Shown: positions 1 to 7,664 of the stretch, piece after piece
How positions within the stretch are numbered: the stretch's first letter is position 1
Layout: every line of letters begins with the position of its first letter
Source: Kutzneria buriramensis
GTDB lineage: Bacteria; Actinomycetota; Actinomycetes; Mycobacteriales; Pseudonocardiaceae
Length of the DNA stretch: 64,000 nt
Direction: 5' to 3'
Assembly (NCBI RefSeq): GCF_003387475.1
Contig: NZ_QUNO01000020.1
Coordinates: 180,786-244,785 of the forward strand
The notes under the pieces: generated by a model
Database searches by the model: none
Told to the model about the DNA's origin: nothing
Seen by the model: the letters and a program-made list of their open reading frames with translations, nothing else
Translations under genes and position numbers: made by a program

Positions 1-129
1 GAGGTCCCGCGCCCACTCGCCGCCGACCAGGGCCGGGATGAGCACCGAGTGGCCGAGGCTGGACACGGGGAACAGCTCGGTGACGCCCTGGAAGGCGCCG
101 ACCACGATCGCTTCGAGATAGGTCAGCAC
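1..129 (-). CDS. uppP: Undecaprenyl-diphosphatase, N-terminal part (truncated by window edge)
   Basis: The reverse strand reads from a GTG codon at 129-127 as [20 protein letters not shown] and continues [10 protein letters not shown]. This is the first membrane segment and the conserved EAxxxGxxxGxTExxPxSSxGH signature of the UppP/BacA family. These integral membrane enzymes dephosphorylate undecaprenyl pyrophosphate to recycle the lipid carrier for peptidoglycan and confer bacitracin tolerance. The signature Glu, Ser-Ser and His are all visible. The remaining three quarters of the protein lie outside the window. A perfect dyad 9 bp upstream of the start suggests repression by a BlaI/MecI-type regulator. 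The start choice rests on the alignment of the first helix, because no other in-frame start lies before the dyad. Confidence 0.85.
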   Translation of the reverse strand, partial: MLTYLEAIVVGAFQGVTELFPVSSLGHSVLIPALVGGEWARDL

Positions 130-137
130 AGGCTAGA

Positions 138-155
138 TACTACAACGCTGTAGTA
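138..155. promoter_or_regulatory. BlaI/MecI/CopY-type operator upstream of uppP
   Basis: The palindrome TACTACAACGCTGTAGTA has two perfect 7-bp arms and a 4-bp centre. The TACTACA/TGTAGTA arms match the TACA...TGTA half-site rule of the BlaI/MecI/CopY family. It lies 9 bp before the uppP start and about 40 bp before the start of the divergent gene at 196, so a bound dimer could block both promoters. The regulator itself is not in the window. Confidence 0.65.
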
Positions 156-195
156 GGTCGCCGGCGCGTACCGTGGACACGGGAAGGAGTCGGCG

Positions 196-603
196 ATGGC
201 GGCCTGGCGCGATCTCGTCCGGTTCATCGAGCTCGAGTACGACGTGACCAGGAGGGAACCGGACGAGATCCGGGTGCGGCTGCACTACGGCGGCGAGGAC
301 GTCGACGACGGCGAGCGGACGCAGATCGTGGTGGTCGCCCGTGAGGACGTCGAGGGCCAGGACTGGGTGCAGATCGCCACCCCGTTCGCCCGGGCCGACG
401 CCGTCGACGTGACCGGGGTGCTCGCCGAGATCGGCGCCACCACCGTGGTCGGCGGAGCCGTGATCATGGGCGACTACCTGGTGCTGCGGCACTCCCTGCC
501 GCTGGTGAACCTGGACATCAACGAGTTCACCGAGCCGCTGGAACTGATCGCCGGCTCCGCCGAACTGCTGGAGGAGCAGTTCACCGGGGACGACGACTAC
601 TGA
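196..603 (+). CDS. YbjN/CesT-fold-like conserved hypothetical protein
   Basis: This is an acidic 135-residue cytosolic protein with no signal peptide and no membrane segment. It starts with an amphipathic helix (AAWRDLVRFIELEY), followed by alternating beta strands (IRVRLHY, TQIVVVARED, WVQIATPF), a GDYLVLRHSLPL strand-turn and a C-terminal acidic helix. This helix-strand order and the length resemble YbjN / type III secretion chaperone-like sensory proteins, which bind partner proteins and have no known catalysis. A strong ribosome site (GGAAGGAG) sits 6-13 bases before the ATG. Its end overlaps the convergent acetyltransferase by 7 bp. The fold assignment is inference from pattern, not from a search. 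The specific function is unknown. Confidence 0.75.
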   Translation: MAAWRDLVRFIELEYDVTRREPDEIRVRLHYGGEDVDDGERTQIVVVAREDVEGQDWVQIATPFARADAVDVTGVLAEIGATTVVGGAVIMGDYLVLRHSLPLVNLDINEFTEPLELIAGSAELLEEQFTGDDDY

Positions 604-1016
604 CCGAGCTGCCACCAGTAGCCGGCGTCGTCGTGCGGGGACGGCTCGCCGCCCATCGCCTCGTACAGGGCCTTCGCCGGGTGGTTGTCCTCGTCGGTGA
701 ACAGCCACATCCGACGGTGGCGCTCGCGGATGGCCAGCTCGCGGAACGCGGTGAGCAGCGCGCGACCGACGCCCTTGCGTCGGGCGGTGGCGACGACTCC
801 GATCTCGTAGAGCTGCACCTGCGAGTAGCCGGCAGCGTGGCGCTGGCGGAGTCCCCACACCCAGCCGATCACCTCGTCGCGGTCCACCGCGACGAAGGCG
901 ATGGACGCCGGGTCGGTGAGGAACGGCTCGTGGTTGTCGACGGCGACGCCTCGGAAGGTGCGGACGGCGGTGTCGAGCAGGGCATGGTCGCGGGCGGTCA
1001 GCTGCTGGATCCGCAT
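597..1016 (-). CDS. GNAT family N-acetyltransferase
   Basis: 139 residues. The acetyl-CoA binding motif A is clear at about residues 70-90 (YEIGVVATARRKGVGRALL), carrying R-x-x-G-V-G-R in the pyrophosphate loop. It is followed by a motif B-like NHPAKALYEAMGG segment near residues 112-124. The layout and the YEI...ALYEAMG pair recall aminoglycoside 3-N-acetyltransferase I-like members, but the acceptor cannot be read from sequence. The ATG at 1016 is used. The divergent neighbour begins about 50 bp away, so the two probably share a promoter region. The 3' end overlaps the convergent gene at 196-603 by 7 bp. Confidence 0.85.
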   Translation of the reverse strand: MRIQQLTARDHALLDTAVRTFRGVAVDNHEPFLTDPASIAFVAVDRDEVIGWVWGLRQRHAAGYSQVQLYEIGVVATARRKGVGRALLTAFRELAIRERHRRMWLFTDEDNHPAKALYEAMGGEPSPHDDAGYWWQLGQ

Positions 1017-1065
1017 GCGGAAATTGTCGTGCTCGCAGCGAGTGCGGGCTGTCAGACTGCCGGCC

Positions 1066-1596
1066 GTGTCGAGTGAAGAGCCCTCCGAGCTGGACTATCT
1101 GCGGGAGATCGAGCGACGGGTCCGGCGGGTGGTCGACGCGGCGTACGACGAGGGCTGGCTTTCCTACGAAGCGGAATCGGACGCATCGAAGTTGCAGCGA
1201 GCCGTGAATCTGCTGGCCCGCGCGGTGCGGCACGACCACTTCACCGGCGACGGATGCTGGGAAGAGGGGCGGCCGCTGATCAGGTTGGCGGGCGCGCGGA
1301 TCGTGCGCCCGGAGCAGGACGACTACGAGCAGGAGTGCGACCGACTCGGGGTCGAGCCGCGGCCTGAGGGCTGGGCGCTGTGGCGTACGTGGGGTCTCGG
1401 CGGCAAGGTGCCGGTCACGCTGGTGGTCACCGCGGTCGACACCACCGAGGGTCTGCTCCGGAACTGGTCACGGGGCGTCGCGTCCAACCCGCTCGAGCCG
1501 CTGCCCTCCCAGATCGCGCAGGTGCACGAGGACTGGCTGCCGGGCGTGGTGTACTCCCCGGCGCAGGTTCGGAGGCTCGGCGGCCTCGGGACATAG
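1066..1596 (+). CDS. Conserved hypothetical protein
   Basis: Read from a GTG at 1066 this is a 176-residue soluble protein rich in Glu, Arg and Trp. It has an N-terminal helical part (ELDYLREIERRVRRVVD), then a region with EEGRPLIRLAGARIV and a Trp-rich stretch EGWALWRTWGLGGKV. An in-frame GTG at 1042 is an alternative start, and the open frame extends back to 901 but there overlaps the divergent acetyltransferase. I recognise no domain. It ends 9 bp before the next gene, so the two are probably co-transcribed. A function cannot be assigned. Confidence 0.7.
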   Translation: MSSEEPSELDYLREIERRVRRVVDAAYDEGWLSYEAESDASKLQRAVNLLARAVRHDHFTGDGCWEEGRPLIRLAGARIVRPEQDDYEQECDRLGVEPRPEGWALWRTWGLGGKVPVTLVVTAVDTTEGLLRNWSRGVASNPLEPLPSQIAQVHEDWLPGVVYSPAQVRRLGGLGT

Positions 1597-1605
1597 GATC
1601 ACCCC

Positions 1606-1932
1606 GTGACCGACATCGACGTGCAGCGCAAGGACGACCGGTACGAGATCTGGGTCGACGGCAAGATCGCGGGCCTCGCCGCCTACGTGGACCGCGACGG
1701 GCAGCGGATCTTCACGCACACGGAGATCAGCCGCTCGCACCGCGGCGAGGGACTGTCCACTGTGCTCATCGAGCGGGCGCTGGCCGACGCCGTGGCGGCG
1801 GGCAAGCGGATCGTGCCGGTGTGCCCGGCGGTGCTGGCGTACCTGGGCAAGCACGACGGGTTCGCCGACGTCACGGACCCGGTGACGGACGAGACGCTGG
1901 ACTGGCTGGAGACGAAGTTCGAGAAGCGCTGA
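1606..1932 (+). CDS. Small YjdJ/YidJ-type GNAT N-acetyltransferase
   Basis: 108 residues from a GTG start. The protein has the compact form of the short GNAT subgroup: a beta hairpin (YEIWVDGKIAGLAAY), a TEISRSHRGEGLSTVLIERA acetyl-CoA loop in which R-G-E-G-L replaces the usual R-G-x-G-x, and a final CPAVLAYLGKH segment. Members are about 90-110 residues and are thought to acetylate small molecules or protein termini, with unknown substrate. It lies 9 bp after the hypothetical gene and overlaps the end of the convergent TetR gene by 62 bp. The natural-looking C-terminus (LDWLETKFEKR) suggests that this reading frame, not the TetR tail, is the ancestral sequence in the overlap. Confidence 0.85.
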   Translation: MTDIDVQRKDDRYEIWVDGKIAGLAAYVDRDGQRIFTHTEISRSHRGEGLSTVLIERALADAVAAGKRIVPVCPAVLAYLGKHDGFADVTDPVTDETLDWLETKFEKR

Positions 1933-2557
1933 ATCCCGGCAGCACGTCCCGGAGGTCGACCGACACGGGCGGCGGCAGCGGCTCCGTGTGCTCGGCGCGG
2001 AACGAGCTGAGCAGGTAGGCGACCAGCCGCCGCGACGCGGCCAGCGCGGTCTCCGGCGAGTCGGCGACGATGCCGTTGTTGGCCATCAGCACCAGGGTCA
2101 GGTCCTCGGGCACGAAATCGGCACGAAGATGGCCGGCGGACTTGGCGCGGTCGACGAGTTCGGCGATGCCGCGAACGGCGCGGGCGTGCTGCCGGTGGAC
2201 GTCGACGATGTCCGGGAAGGCCGACAGGATCGCCGCGCTGAAGCCGCGGTCGACGGCCTGCATCGCACACACCTGCTCGACCGCGGTGCACAGGCCGCGC
2301 CACGGGTCGGGATCGGCGATCGCCGCGTCCAGGGTCACGAAGCAGGCCTCGAACTGGTCCTCGAACACCGCTGTGACCAGGGATTCCTTGGTGGGGAAGC
2401 GGCGGTACAGGGTGGCCACGCCGACCCCGGCGCGGCGGGCGACGGTGGCCATCTGCACGTCGAGGCCGCGCTCCGCGAACAGGTCCCGGGCGACGGCGAG
2501 GATCCGGTCGCGGTTCGCCGCGGCGTCCGAGCGCAGGTGAGACGGGTCGGCGCGCAT
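1871..2557 (-). CDS. TetR/AcrR family transcriptional repressor
   Basis: 228 residues from ATG 2557 (a GTG at 2566 is also possible). Residues about 12-60 form the TetR helix-turn-helix: RDRILAVARDLFAERG followed by TVARRAGVGVATLYRRFPTK, with the typical Y-R-R-F recognition helix. The rest is an all-helical ligand domain. The gene is divergent from the F420-type reductase at 2634, and a perfect inverted repeat lies between them, so it probably represses both genes. The last 20 residues (Ser/Pro-rich) are read from the strand opposite the acetyltransferase gene, suggesting loss of the original stop codon and C-terminal extension. Confidence 0.9.
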   Translation of the reverse strand: MRADPSHLRSDAAANRDRILAVARDLFAERGLDVQMATVARRAGVGVATLYRRFPTKESLVTAVFEDQFEACFVTLDAAIADPDPWRGLCTAVEQVCAMQAVDRGFSAAILSAFPDIVDVHRQHARAVRGIAELVDRAKSAGHLRADFVPEDLTLVLMANNGIVADSPETALAASRRLVAYLLSSFRAEHTEPLPPPVSVDLRDVLPGFSASRTSSPASPASRPSPGP

Positions 2558-2574
2558 GTCTCTCACTTTAGGTC

Positions 2575-2596
2575 AAGTGGACGGGGTGCTCCACTT
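2575..2596. promoter_or_regulatory. TetR-type operator
   Basis: Perfect inverted repeat: AAGTGGA at 2575-2581 and TCCACTT at 2590-2596, separated by 8 bp. It sits in the 76-bp gap between the divergent TetR gene and the reductase gene. The position and the AAGTGGA arms fit a TetR-family dimer site controlling both promoters. Confidence 0.65.
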
Positions 2597-2633
2597 CCGG
2601 TGCTACGTTTTTCTCAGCAGCGGAGGAGGAAAG

Positions 2634-2981
2634 ATGAGGGTGCAGGAAAGCTCGGTCGCGCGTTATGTCGACGGTTTCAACCGCCGGTTGGACAATCTGC
2701 GCACGTCACGCCTGCTGGGCCCGTGGCTGAGCCGCCATCTCACGGTTGTCAGCTACACCGGCCGCCGATCGGGTCGCACGTTCAGCACGCCGGTCGGCTA
2801 TCGGCGCAAGGGCGACGCCGTCACCATCGCGGTGATGATGCCCGACATCAAGAACTGGTGGCGCAACTTCACTGGCGACGGCGGCCCGCTCACGCTGGAC
2901 CTTCCCGGCGGGCAGCGGACCGGGCACGCCGTCGCGCGGCGCACGGCGAAGAATCGGGTGACGATCACCGTCGCGCTGTGA
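2634..2981 (+). CDS. F420-dependent nitroreductase-like protein (DUF385 / Ddn family)
   Basis: 115 residues from ATG 2634, which has an ideal ribosome site (GGAGGA, 5 bases upstream). The sequence has the split beta-barrel signature of deazaflavin (F420)-dependent nitroreductase/quinone reductase proteins: VVSYTGRRSGRTFSTPVGY at about residues 41-59, then WWRNFTGDGGPLTL and a final strand. The family transfers hydride from F420H2 to quinones, nitroaromatics or enones. At 115 residues it is at the short end of the family. Divergence from a TetR gene with a palindrome between them suggests induction by a toxic substrate. F420 itself is presumed to be present because the host is an actinomycete. 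Confidence 0.85.
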   Translation: MRVQESSVARYVDGFNRRLDNLRTSRLLGPWLSRHLTVVSYTGRRSGRTFSTPVGYRRKGDAVTIAVMMPDIKNWWRNFTGDGGPLTLDLPGGQRTGHAVARRTAKNRVTITVAL

Positions 2982-2984
2982 GCG

Positions 2985-4172
2985 TCACTTTCCGCCCCAG
3001 GTCTGAGGGAATCCCGGCATCTTCTGGCAGCCGCAGGTGGAATAGAACAGCGGCGGCATCCCGGGCGTGATGAACTGCGACAGGTTGTCCTTGGTGATCA
3101 CCGGCTGCGGCAGCACCCATTCCTTGGGCACCTGCTTGCCGGACAGGATGTCGACGGCGGCGATCACCGCGGTCCGCCACTCGTAGACCGGATACGTGGG
3201 GGCGATGGCGTTCAGGCCGTCCTTCTGCCACAGCTCCAGGAAGTCCTGCTCGTCCTCGCCGTCGATCGGCGGCACCTTCCTGCCCGCGTCCTGGAACGCC
3301 TCCACGGCGGCGACGGTGGTCGCGCCGGCGTCCATCCACACGGCGTCCAGGCCGCCGAACCGGTCGATGTAGTCGGACACGATGGTCTTGGTCTTGGCGG
3401 GGTCGCCGTCGGTGAACTCGACGCCGACGACGTTGTCGCCGGCCTTCTGGAACACGGACTTCGCGGCGGCCCACCGGTTCTCGAGGGTGTCGACGCCGGG
3501 CAGGATGCGCAGCGCGAGCACCTTGCCGCCCTTGGGGATGCGCTGCGACTCGAACTCGGCCGCGGCGGCACCGAACGCGTAGCCGCCGATGGGGTGCACC
3601 ACCGAGACCGGGCAGGTGGTGTTGACGCCGCGGTCGAAGACGACGACCGGAATGCCGCTCTGGCACGCCTTGGTGACGGCGGGGGTGAGCGCGTCGGTGG
3701 TGTTCGGCGAGATGATCAGCGCGTCGCAGTTGCGGGTCTGGAGGTCGGCGATGTCGGAGATCTGCTTGTCGTCCTTGCCCTGCGCGTCGTCGACGGTGAA
3801 GTCGCCGATCTCCGGGTGCAGCGCCACCTCGGCCTTCATGGTGGTCAGTCCGGTCACCCGCCACGGGTTGCTGACGCTGGCGTTGGAGAAGCACAGGTGC
3901 CACTTGGGGTTCTTCTTGTACTTCGTGGTGTCCACATAGGACGCATCGATGGTCTGCAACCACGGCGTCGAGGGATCGCCCTGGGCCGTCTCGGTCCGCT
4001 GCTTCAGCTCGCGGTCGAAGTCGGCCTGGTTGTAGAACTTGGACTGGCTCGCGTCCGTCGGGGTGGCGGACGAGCTGGGGCCGGCCGCGCCGGTCGGCTT
4101 GGTCGAGGTGCACGCGGCGATCGCGAGCACCGCTGCCGCGATCGCGATGCCGGGCAACACCTTGCGGGACAT
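2985..4172 (-). CDS. Sugar ABC transporter substrate-binding lipoprotein (CUT2 type)
   Basis: 395 residues. The N-terminus is a lipoprotein signal (MSRKVLPG..., hydrophobic core, lipobox AIAAC with Cys21), so the mature protein is lipid-anchored on the outer face of the membrane. A Ser/Thr/Pro linker leads to a periplasmic-binding-protein type I fold: CFSNASVSNPWR, CDALIISPNTTDAL, IPVVVFDRGVN and VWMDAGATTVAAVEAF match ribose/galactose-binding relatives. The C-terminal YSTCGCQKMPGF tail with two Cys is unusual for the family. It is the last gene of the operon, 15 bp after the second permease. The ligand is probably a sugar or polyol because the operon starts with an alcohol dehydrogenase; the exact ligand is unknown. 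Confidence 0.9.
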   Translation of the reverse strand: MSRKVLPGIAIAAAVLAIAACTSTKPTGAAGPSSSATPTDASQSKFYNQADFDRELKQRTETAQGDPSTPWLQTIDASYVDTTKYKKNPKWHLCFSNASVSNPWRVTGLTTMKAEVALHPEIGDFTVDDAQGKDDKQISDIADLQTRNCDALIISPNTTDALTPAVTKACQSGIPVVVFDRGVNTTCPVSVVHPIGGYAFGAAAAEFESQRIPKGGKVLALRILPGVDTLENRWAAAKSVFQKAGDNVVGVEFTDGDPAKTKTIVSDYIDRFGGLDAVWMDAGATTVAAVEAFQDAGRKVPPIDGEDEQDFLELWQKDGLNAIAPTYPVYEWRTAVIAAVDILSGKQVPKEWVLPQPVITKDNLSQFITPGMPPLFYSTCGCQKMPGFPQTWGGK

Positions 4173-4187
4173 GGCATCTCCTTCCGG

Positions 4188-5135
4188 TCACCGATTGCTT
4201 CGGAGTCGGTAGGCGGCGAAGGCCACCGCCGCGACGATGAGCAGGCCCTGCACGGTGTCGCGCAGCGGCGCCGCCATGCCGAGCAGGTTGAGCAGGGTGA
4301 ACATGGCCTGCAGCGCGAACGCGCCGCCCAGCGCCGCGCCGATGCCGCCGCGGCCGCCGCCGAGGACCGCACCGCCGAGCACGACCGCCGAGATGGACTG
4401 GAAGTCGTAGCCCTGGCCGGCGTTGGCGGACAGCCCGGCGAAGCCGGCCAGCAGGATCGCGGACACGGCGGCGAGCAGGCCGGACAGCACGAAACTGGTG
4501 ACGCGGATCCGCCGCACCGCCACGCCGGACAGCTCGGCGGCGCGGGTGCCGCCGCCGGTGGCGAACACCTGGTGGCCGAACCTGCTGCGGTGCAACAGGA
4601 AGTACGCGGCGACGGCGATCGCCAGCAGGATGACGACCGCGTACGGGACCGGGCCGATGTCCTCCCGGCCGTACTGACGGAAGTTCTCCGCGAGCGCCCC
4701 GGTCGGCGAGCCGCCGGTCCAGAGGAAAACCGCGCCGCCCAGCACCAGCATCATGCCGAGCGTGGTGATGAATGACGGCACCCGGAGCATGGTGGTGATC
4801 AGGCCGTTCACCACGCCCACCACGACGCCGAAACCCAGTACCAGCAGGATGATCCACCACGTTCGGGACGGATCGCCCTCGCCGAGGCGGGCCGCCGCCA
4901 CCACGCAGGCCGTGATCAGCGCGCCGACGGAGAGATCCAGTTCGCCGGAGATGACGACGAAGAGCTGGCCGAGGGCGAGCACCGCGAGCGGGGCGGAGCG
5001 CTTGACGAAGGCCAGCAGCGTCGGCGGGTCGGCGAAGGTGGGGTCGCGCCAGACGATGCCGACCAGCACGAGGACCAGGACGACCCAGATCGGGGCGATC
5101 CGGCGCAGCCGGGCGGCGGTGGTCGCGGCGGTCAT
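4188..5135 (-). CDS. Sugar ABC transporter permease (RbsC-like)
   Basis: 315 residues from ATG 5135. About eight to ten hydrophobic segments and the family signatures GELDLSVGALI (early loop) and ISAVVLGGAVLGGGRGGIGAAL (late cytoplasmic loop contacting the ATPase) identify a RbsC/XylH-type membrane subunit. ATG overlaps the stop of the preceding permease (ATGA), showing translational coupling. With the other permease it probably forms a heterodimeric channel, whereas the classical ribose system uses a homodimer. Confidence 0.92.
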   Translation of the reverse strand: MTAATTAARLRRIAPIWVVLVLVLVGIVWRDPTFADPPTLLAFVKRSAPLAVLALGQLFVVISGELDLSVGALITACVVAAARLGEGDPSRTWWIILLVLGFGVVVGVVNGLITTMLRVPSFITTLGMMLVLGGAVFLWTGGSPTGALAENFRQYGREDIGPVPYAVVILLAIAVAAYFLLHRSRFGHQVFATGGGTRAAELSGVAVRRIRVTSFVLSGLLAAVSAILLAGFAGLSANAGQGYDFQSISAVVLGGAVLGGGRGGIGAALGGAFALQAMFTLLNLLGMAAPLRDTVQGLLIVAAVAFAAYRLRSNR

Positions 5136-6088
5136 GACTGCTCCCGGAACGCGTAGAGCGCCACCGCGCCGATGATGATCACGCCGCGGACCAGGGTCTG
5201 CACGAAGGCGTTGGCCTGGAACTGGTTGAACACGCTGTCCAGGACGGCCAGCATCAGCACCGCCGCGATGGTCCCGAGCAGCCGCCCGCGGCCGCCGGCC
5301 AGGGCGGTGCCGCCGAGGACTACCGCGGCGATGGACTCCAGGTCGTAGCCGCCGTCGGGGCCAACCCACGGCGCCCCGGCACCAAGGCGACTGGCCAGGA
5401 ACACGCCGCTCGCCGCCGCGCACACCCCGGCCAGCACGTGGGCCACCAGCACGACCCGTCCGGTACGGATGCCGGATGCCCGAGCGGCCTCGATGTTGCC
5501 GCCGACGGCGTACACGTGATATCCGAACCTGGTGCGGTGCAACAGGAGCCACGCCCCGGCCACGACCGCGGCGAGCAGGAACAAGCTCACGGGCACGCCG
5601 GCGACGGCGTCGTAGCCGAGGGCCTGGAACTCGTCGGGCACCGCCCCGGCGAAATTGTCGAACAGTGCGTTGAGGATACCCCGTACCACCAGGGACATTC
5701 CTAGCGTGGCGATGAACGGGTTCACCCGCAGCCCGACGATGACGGCCCCGTTGCCCAGGCCGATCACCGCGCCGACGCCCAGCGCGGCGGCGAGGCCGAG
5801 CGGGATGTCGGCGGCGCTGCCGTTCATCACGACCGACGCCGTGACGGCGGAGACGCTGACGACGTAGGCGACGGACAGGTCGAGGGAGCCGGCGAGGACG
5901 ACCAGGCTCTGGCCGACGGCGACCAGCCCCAGCGCCACCGAGGACTGCGCGATGTTCTGGAGGTTGGGCAGCGCGACGAAGTTGCCGCCGTCGAGCGCGA
6001 CGACCAGCCAGGCGACGCCGAACAGGAGCACCAGCACCAGCCAGACCGGCCGGCTGGAACCGACGTGGCGGTGCGCGGCGGCGGTCAT
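5132..6088 (-). CDS. Sugar ABC transporter permease (RbsC-like)
   Basis: 318 residues from ATG 6088. Multiple membrane segments, the substrate-side motif GSLDLSVAYVVSVSAVTASV and the ATPase-contacting loop ESIAAVVLGGTALAGGRGRL mark the BPD_transp_2 permease family (CUT2). It is a diverged paralogue of its neighbour, so a heteromeric channel is likely. Start and stop overlap adjacent genes by 4 bp (ATGA) on both sides. The start is fixed by that overlap and by the first hydrophobic helix (PVWLVLVLLFGVAWLVV). Confidence 0.92.
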   Translation of the reverse strand: MTAAAHRHVGSSRPVWLVLVLLFGVAWLVVALDGGNFVALPNLQNIAQSSVALGLVAVGQSLVVLAGSLDLSVAYVVSVSAVTASVVMNGSAADIPLGLAAALGVGAVIGLGNGAVIVGLRVNPFIATLGMSLVVRGILNALFDNFAGAVPDEFQALGYDAVAGVPVSLFLLAAVVAGAWLLLHRTRFGYHVYAVGGNIEAARASGIRTGRVVLVAHVLAGVCAAASGVFLASRLGAGAPWVGPDGGYDLESIAAVVLGGTALAGGRGRLLGTIAAVLMLAVLDSVFNQFQANAFVQTLVRGVIIIGAVALYAFREQS

Positions 6089-7587
6089 GCGGGCACCGCC
6101 AGGGCCATGATCTCCGGCTCGCCGGCGCCGGCCGGCAGGTGGCCGGCGATCCGGCCGTCGCGCATGACCAGGATCCGGTCGCTCATGCCGATGATCTCCG
6201 GCAGCTCGGACGAGATCATCAGGATGGCGGCGCCGTCGGCGGCGAGTTGCCGCATGAGGTCGTGGATGCCGGCCTTGGCGCCGATGTCGACGCCGCGGGT
6301 GGGCTCGTCGAACAGGTACACCCTGGCGTCGGTGGCGAGCCACTTGACCAGCACGACCTTCTGCTGGTTGCCGCCGGACAGCAGCCGGCTCTCCCGATGC
6401 AGGGCCTCGGGACGGAGCCCGACCTTGACCGCCAGTTCGACGAGCGCGGCGACGGCGGCGGAGGCGACGCGGCCGCCGAGGGCGCGGGCGGCCAGCAGTC
6501 CGTTGTCACGGGCGGGCAGCGGCAGCGCGAGGCCCTCGGCCTTGCGATCGGCGGTGAGCAGGCCGATGCCGGCCCGGATGGCGGCTCGCGGCGAGGTCAA
6601 TCGCCTGGTGGAGCCGTCGATCTGGACGGTGCCCCGGGTGAACGGCTGCACCCCGAACAGGGCCCTGGCGAGCTCGGAGCGGCCGGAGCCGTCGAGGCCG
6701 GCCAGCCCGACGATGTCGCCGGCGCGAAGCGCGAGGTCGATGTCGTGCACGGCGTCGTTGCCGCCGCCGCTGACCTGGAGCCGCACGGGGCCCTTGCCGG
6801 GATCGGTTGCGCGGTCGGGGAAGTAGTGGTTGGACAGCTCCCGGCCGACCATCATCCGGACGAGGTCGGCGGGCGTGATCGACTTGATGTCGACGGTGTC
6901 CACCACCCGGCCGTCCTTGAGCACAGTGACCCGGTCGGCCAGCTGGAAGACTTCCGACAGCCGGTGCGAGATGTAGACTACGGTCAGTCCGCGGTGGACC
7001 ATCGCGCGCAGCCGGGCGAACAGGGCGTCCACCTCGTGCGGGGCGAGGGCGGCGGTCGGCTCGTCGAGCACGAGGATCCGCGGTCGGTGCACCAGGGCCT
7101 TGGTGATCTCGACGTTCTGCTGCTGGGCCACGGAAAGCCGCCGCACGAGCGAATGCGGCGACACATTGTCCACACCGGACTCGGCCAACAGTGTTGCGGT
7201 GCGGGAGATCATCGCCCGGCGGTCCACGCGCAGCCGCCGCGTCGGCTCCCGGCCGAGGAACACGTTCTCCGCCACCGTTCGGTCCGGCAGCAGGCTGAAC
7301 TCCTGGTGCACCAGGCTGATTCCGGCGGCCATCGCCTGCCGTGGATGCTGGAACCGCACGACCCGGCCGTCCAGCGCCAGCTCGCCGCCGTCGGGCTGGT
7401 GCAGGCCGGCGACGACCTTCATCAGGGTCGACTTGCCGGCGCCGTTCTCGCCGACGACGGCGTGCACCTCGCCCGCCCGGACGTCCATCGAGACGTCGTC
7501 GAGCACCGTGGTGCCGGCGAAGGCCTTGCTCACGCCTCGCACGGACAGCAGCCCACGAATCGACGGCAGCCCGGCCGCACTCGTCAT
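6085..7587 (-). CDS. Sugar ABC transporter ATP-binding protein, double cassette (RbsA/MglA-like)
   Basis: 500 residues from ATG 7587, the normal length for the two-domain CUT2 ATPases. First cassette: Walker A GENGAGKST near residue 45, signature LSVAQQQNVEI, Walker B ILVLDEPTAAL. Second cassette: degenerate Walker A GLDGSGRSE, signature LSGGNQQKVVLVKWL, Walker B VYLFDEPTRGVDIG. The weak second Walker A is normal for the family. It supplies energy to the two downstream permeases and overlaps the first one by ATGA. An operator core matching the one before the alcohol dehydrogenase lies 24 bp upstream of its ATG, so it may have its own promoter in addition to read-through. Confidence 0.93.
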   Translation of the reverse strand: MTSAAGLPSIRGLLSVRGVSKAFAGTTVLDDVSMDVRAGEVHAVVGENGAGKSTLMKVVAGLHQPDGGELALDGRVVRFQHPRQAMAAGISLVHQEFSLLPDRTVAENVFLGREPTRRLRVDRRAMISRTATLLAESGVDNVSPHSLVRRLSVAQQQNVEITKALVHRPRILVLDEPTAALAPHEVDALFARLRAMVHRGLTVVYISHRLSEVFQLADRVTVLKDGRVVDTVDIKSITPADLVRMMVGRELSNHYFPDRATDPGKGPVRLQVSGGGNDAVHDIDLALRAGDIVGLAGLDGSGRSELARALFGVQPFTRGTVQIDGSTRRLTSPRAAIRAGIGLLTADRKAEGLALPLPARDNGLLAARALGGRVASAAVAALVELAVKVGLRPEALHRESRLLSGGNQQKVVLVKWLATDARVYLFDEPTRGVDIGAKAGIHDLMRQLAADGAAILMISSELPEIIGMSDRILVMRDGRIAGHLPAGAGEPEIMALAVPA

Positions 7588-7610
7588 CGAGCCTCCCGGC
7601 GGAGATCCAG

Positions 7611-7623
7611 GTAAGCGCTTTCC
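7611..7623. promoter_or_regulatory. LacI-family operator core, copy 1
   Basis: GTAAGCGCTTTCC lies between the alcohol dehydrogenase stop and the ATPase start. Its AAGCGCTT centre with GGAAA/TTTCC flanks is the classic LacI/GalR-family palindrome. An identical 13-mer is at 8728-8740. Confidence 0.7.
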
Positions 7624-7664
7624 CGCGCGTCCACGGTCGCCGACGACGCGCCCGCTGTCAAGGC

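Noticed and set aside
2965..4860. Long - strand open frame overlapping the substrate-binding and permease genes
   Set aside because: It is a high-GC shadow frame with Arg/Gly/Pro-rich low-complexity translation; the other frame carries clear lipoprotein and permease motifs.
7657..7662. TTGACA-like hexamer after the alcohol dehydrogenase stop
   Set aside because: No -10 hexamer lies 16-18 bp further on, so a promoter call is not supported; only the operator is kept.
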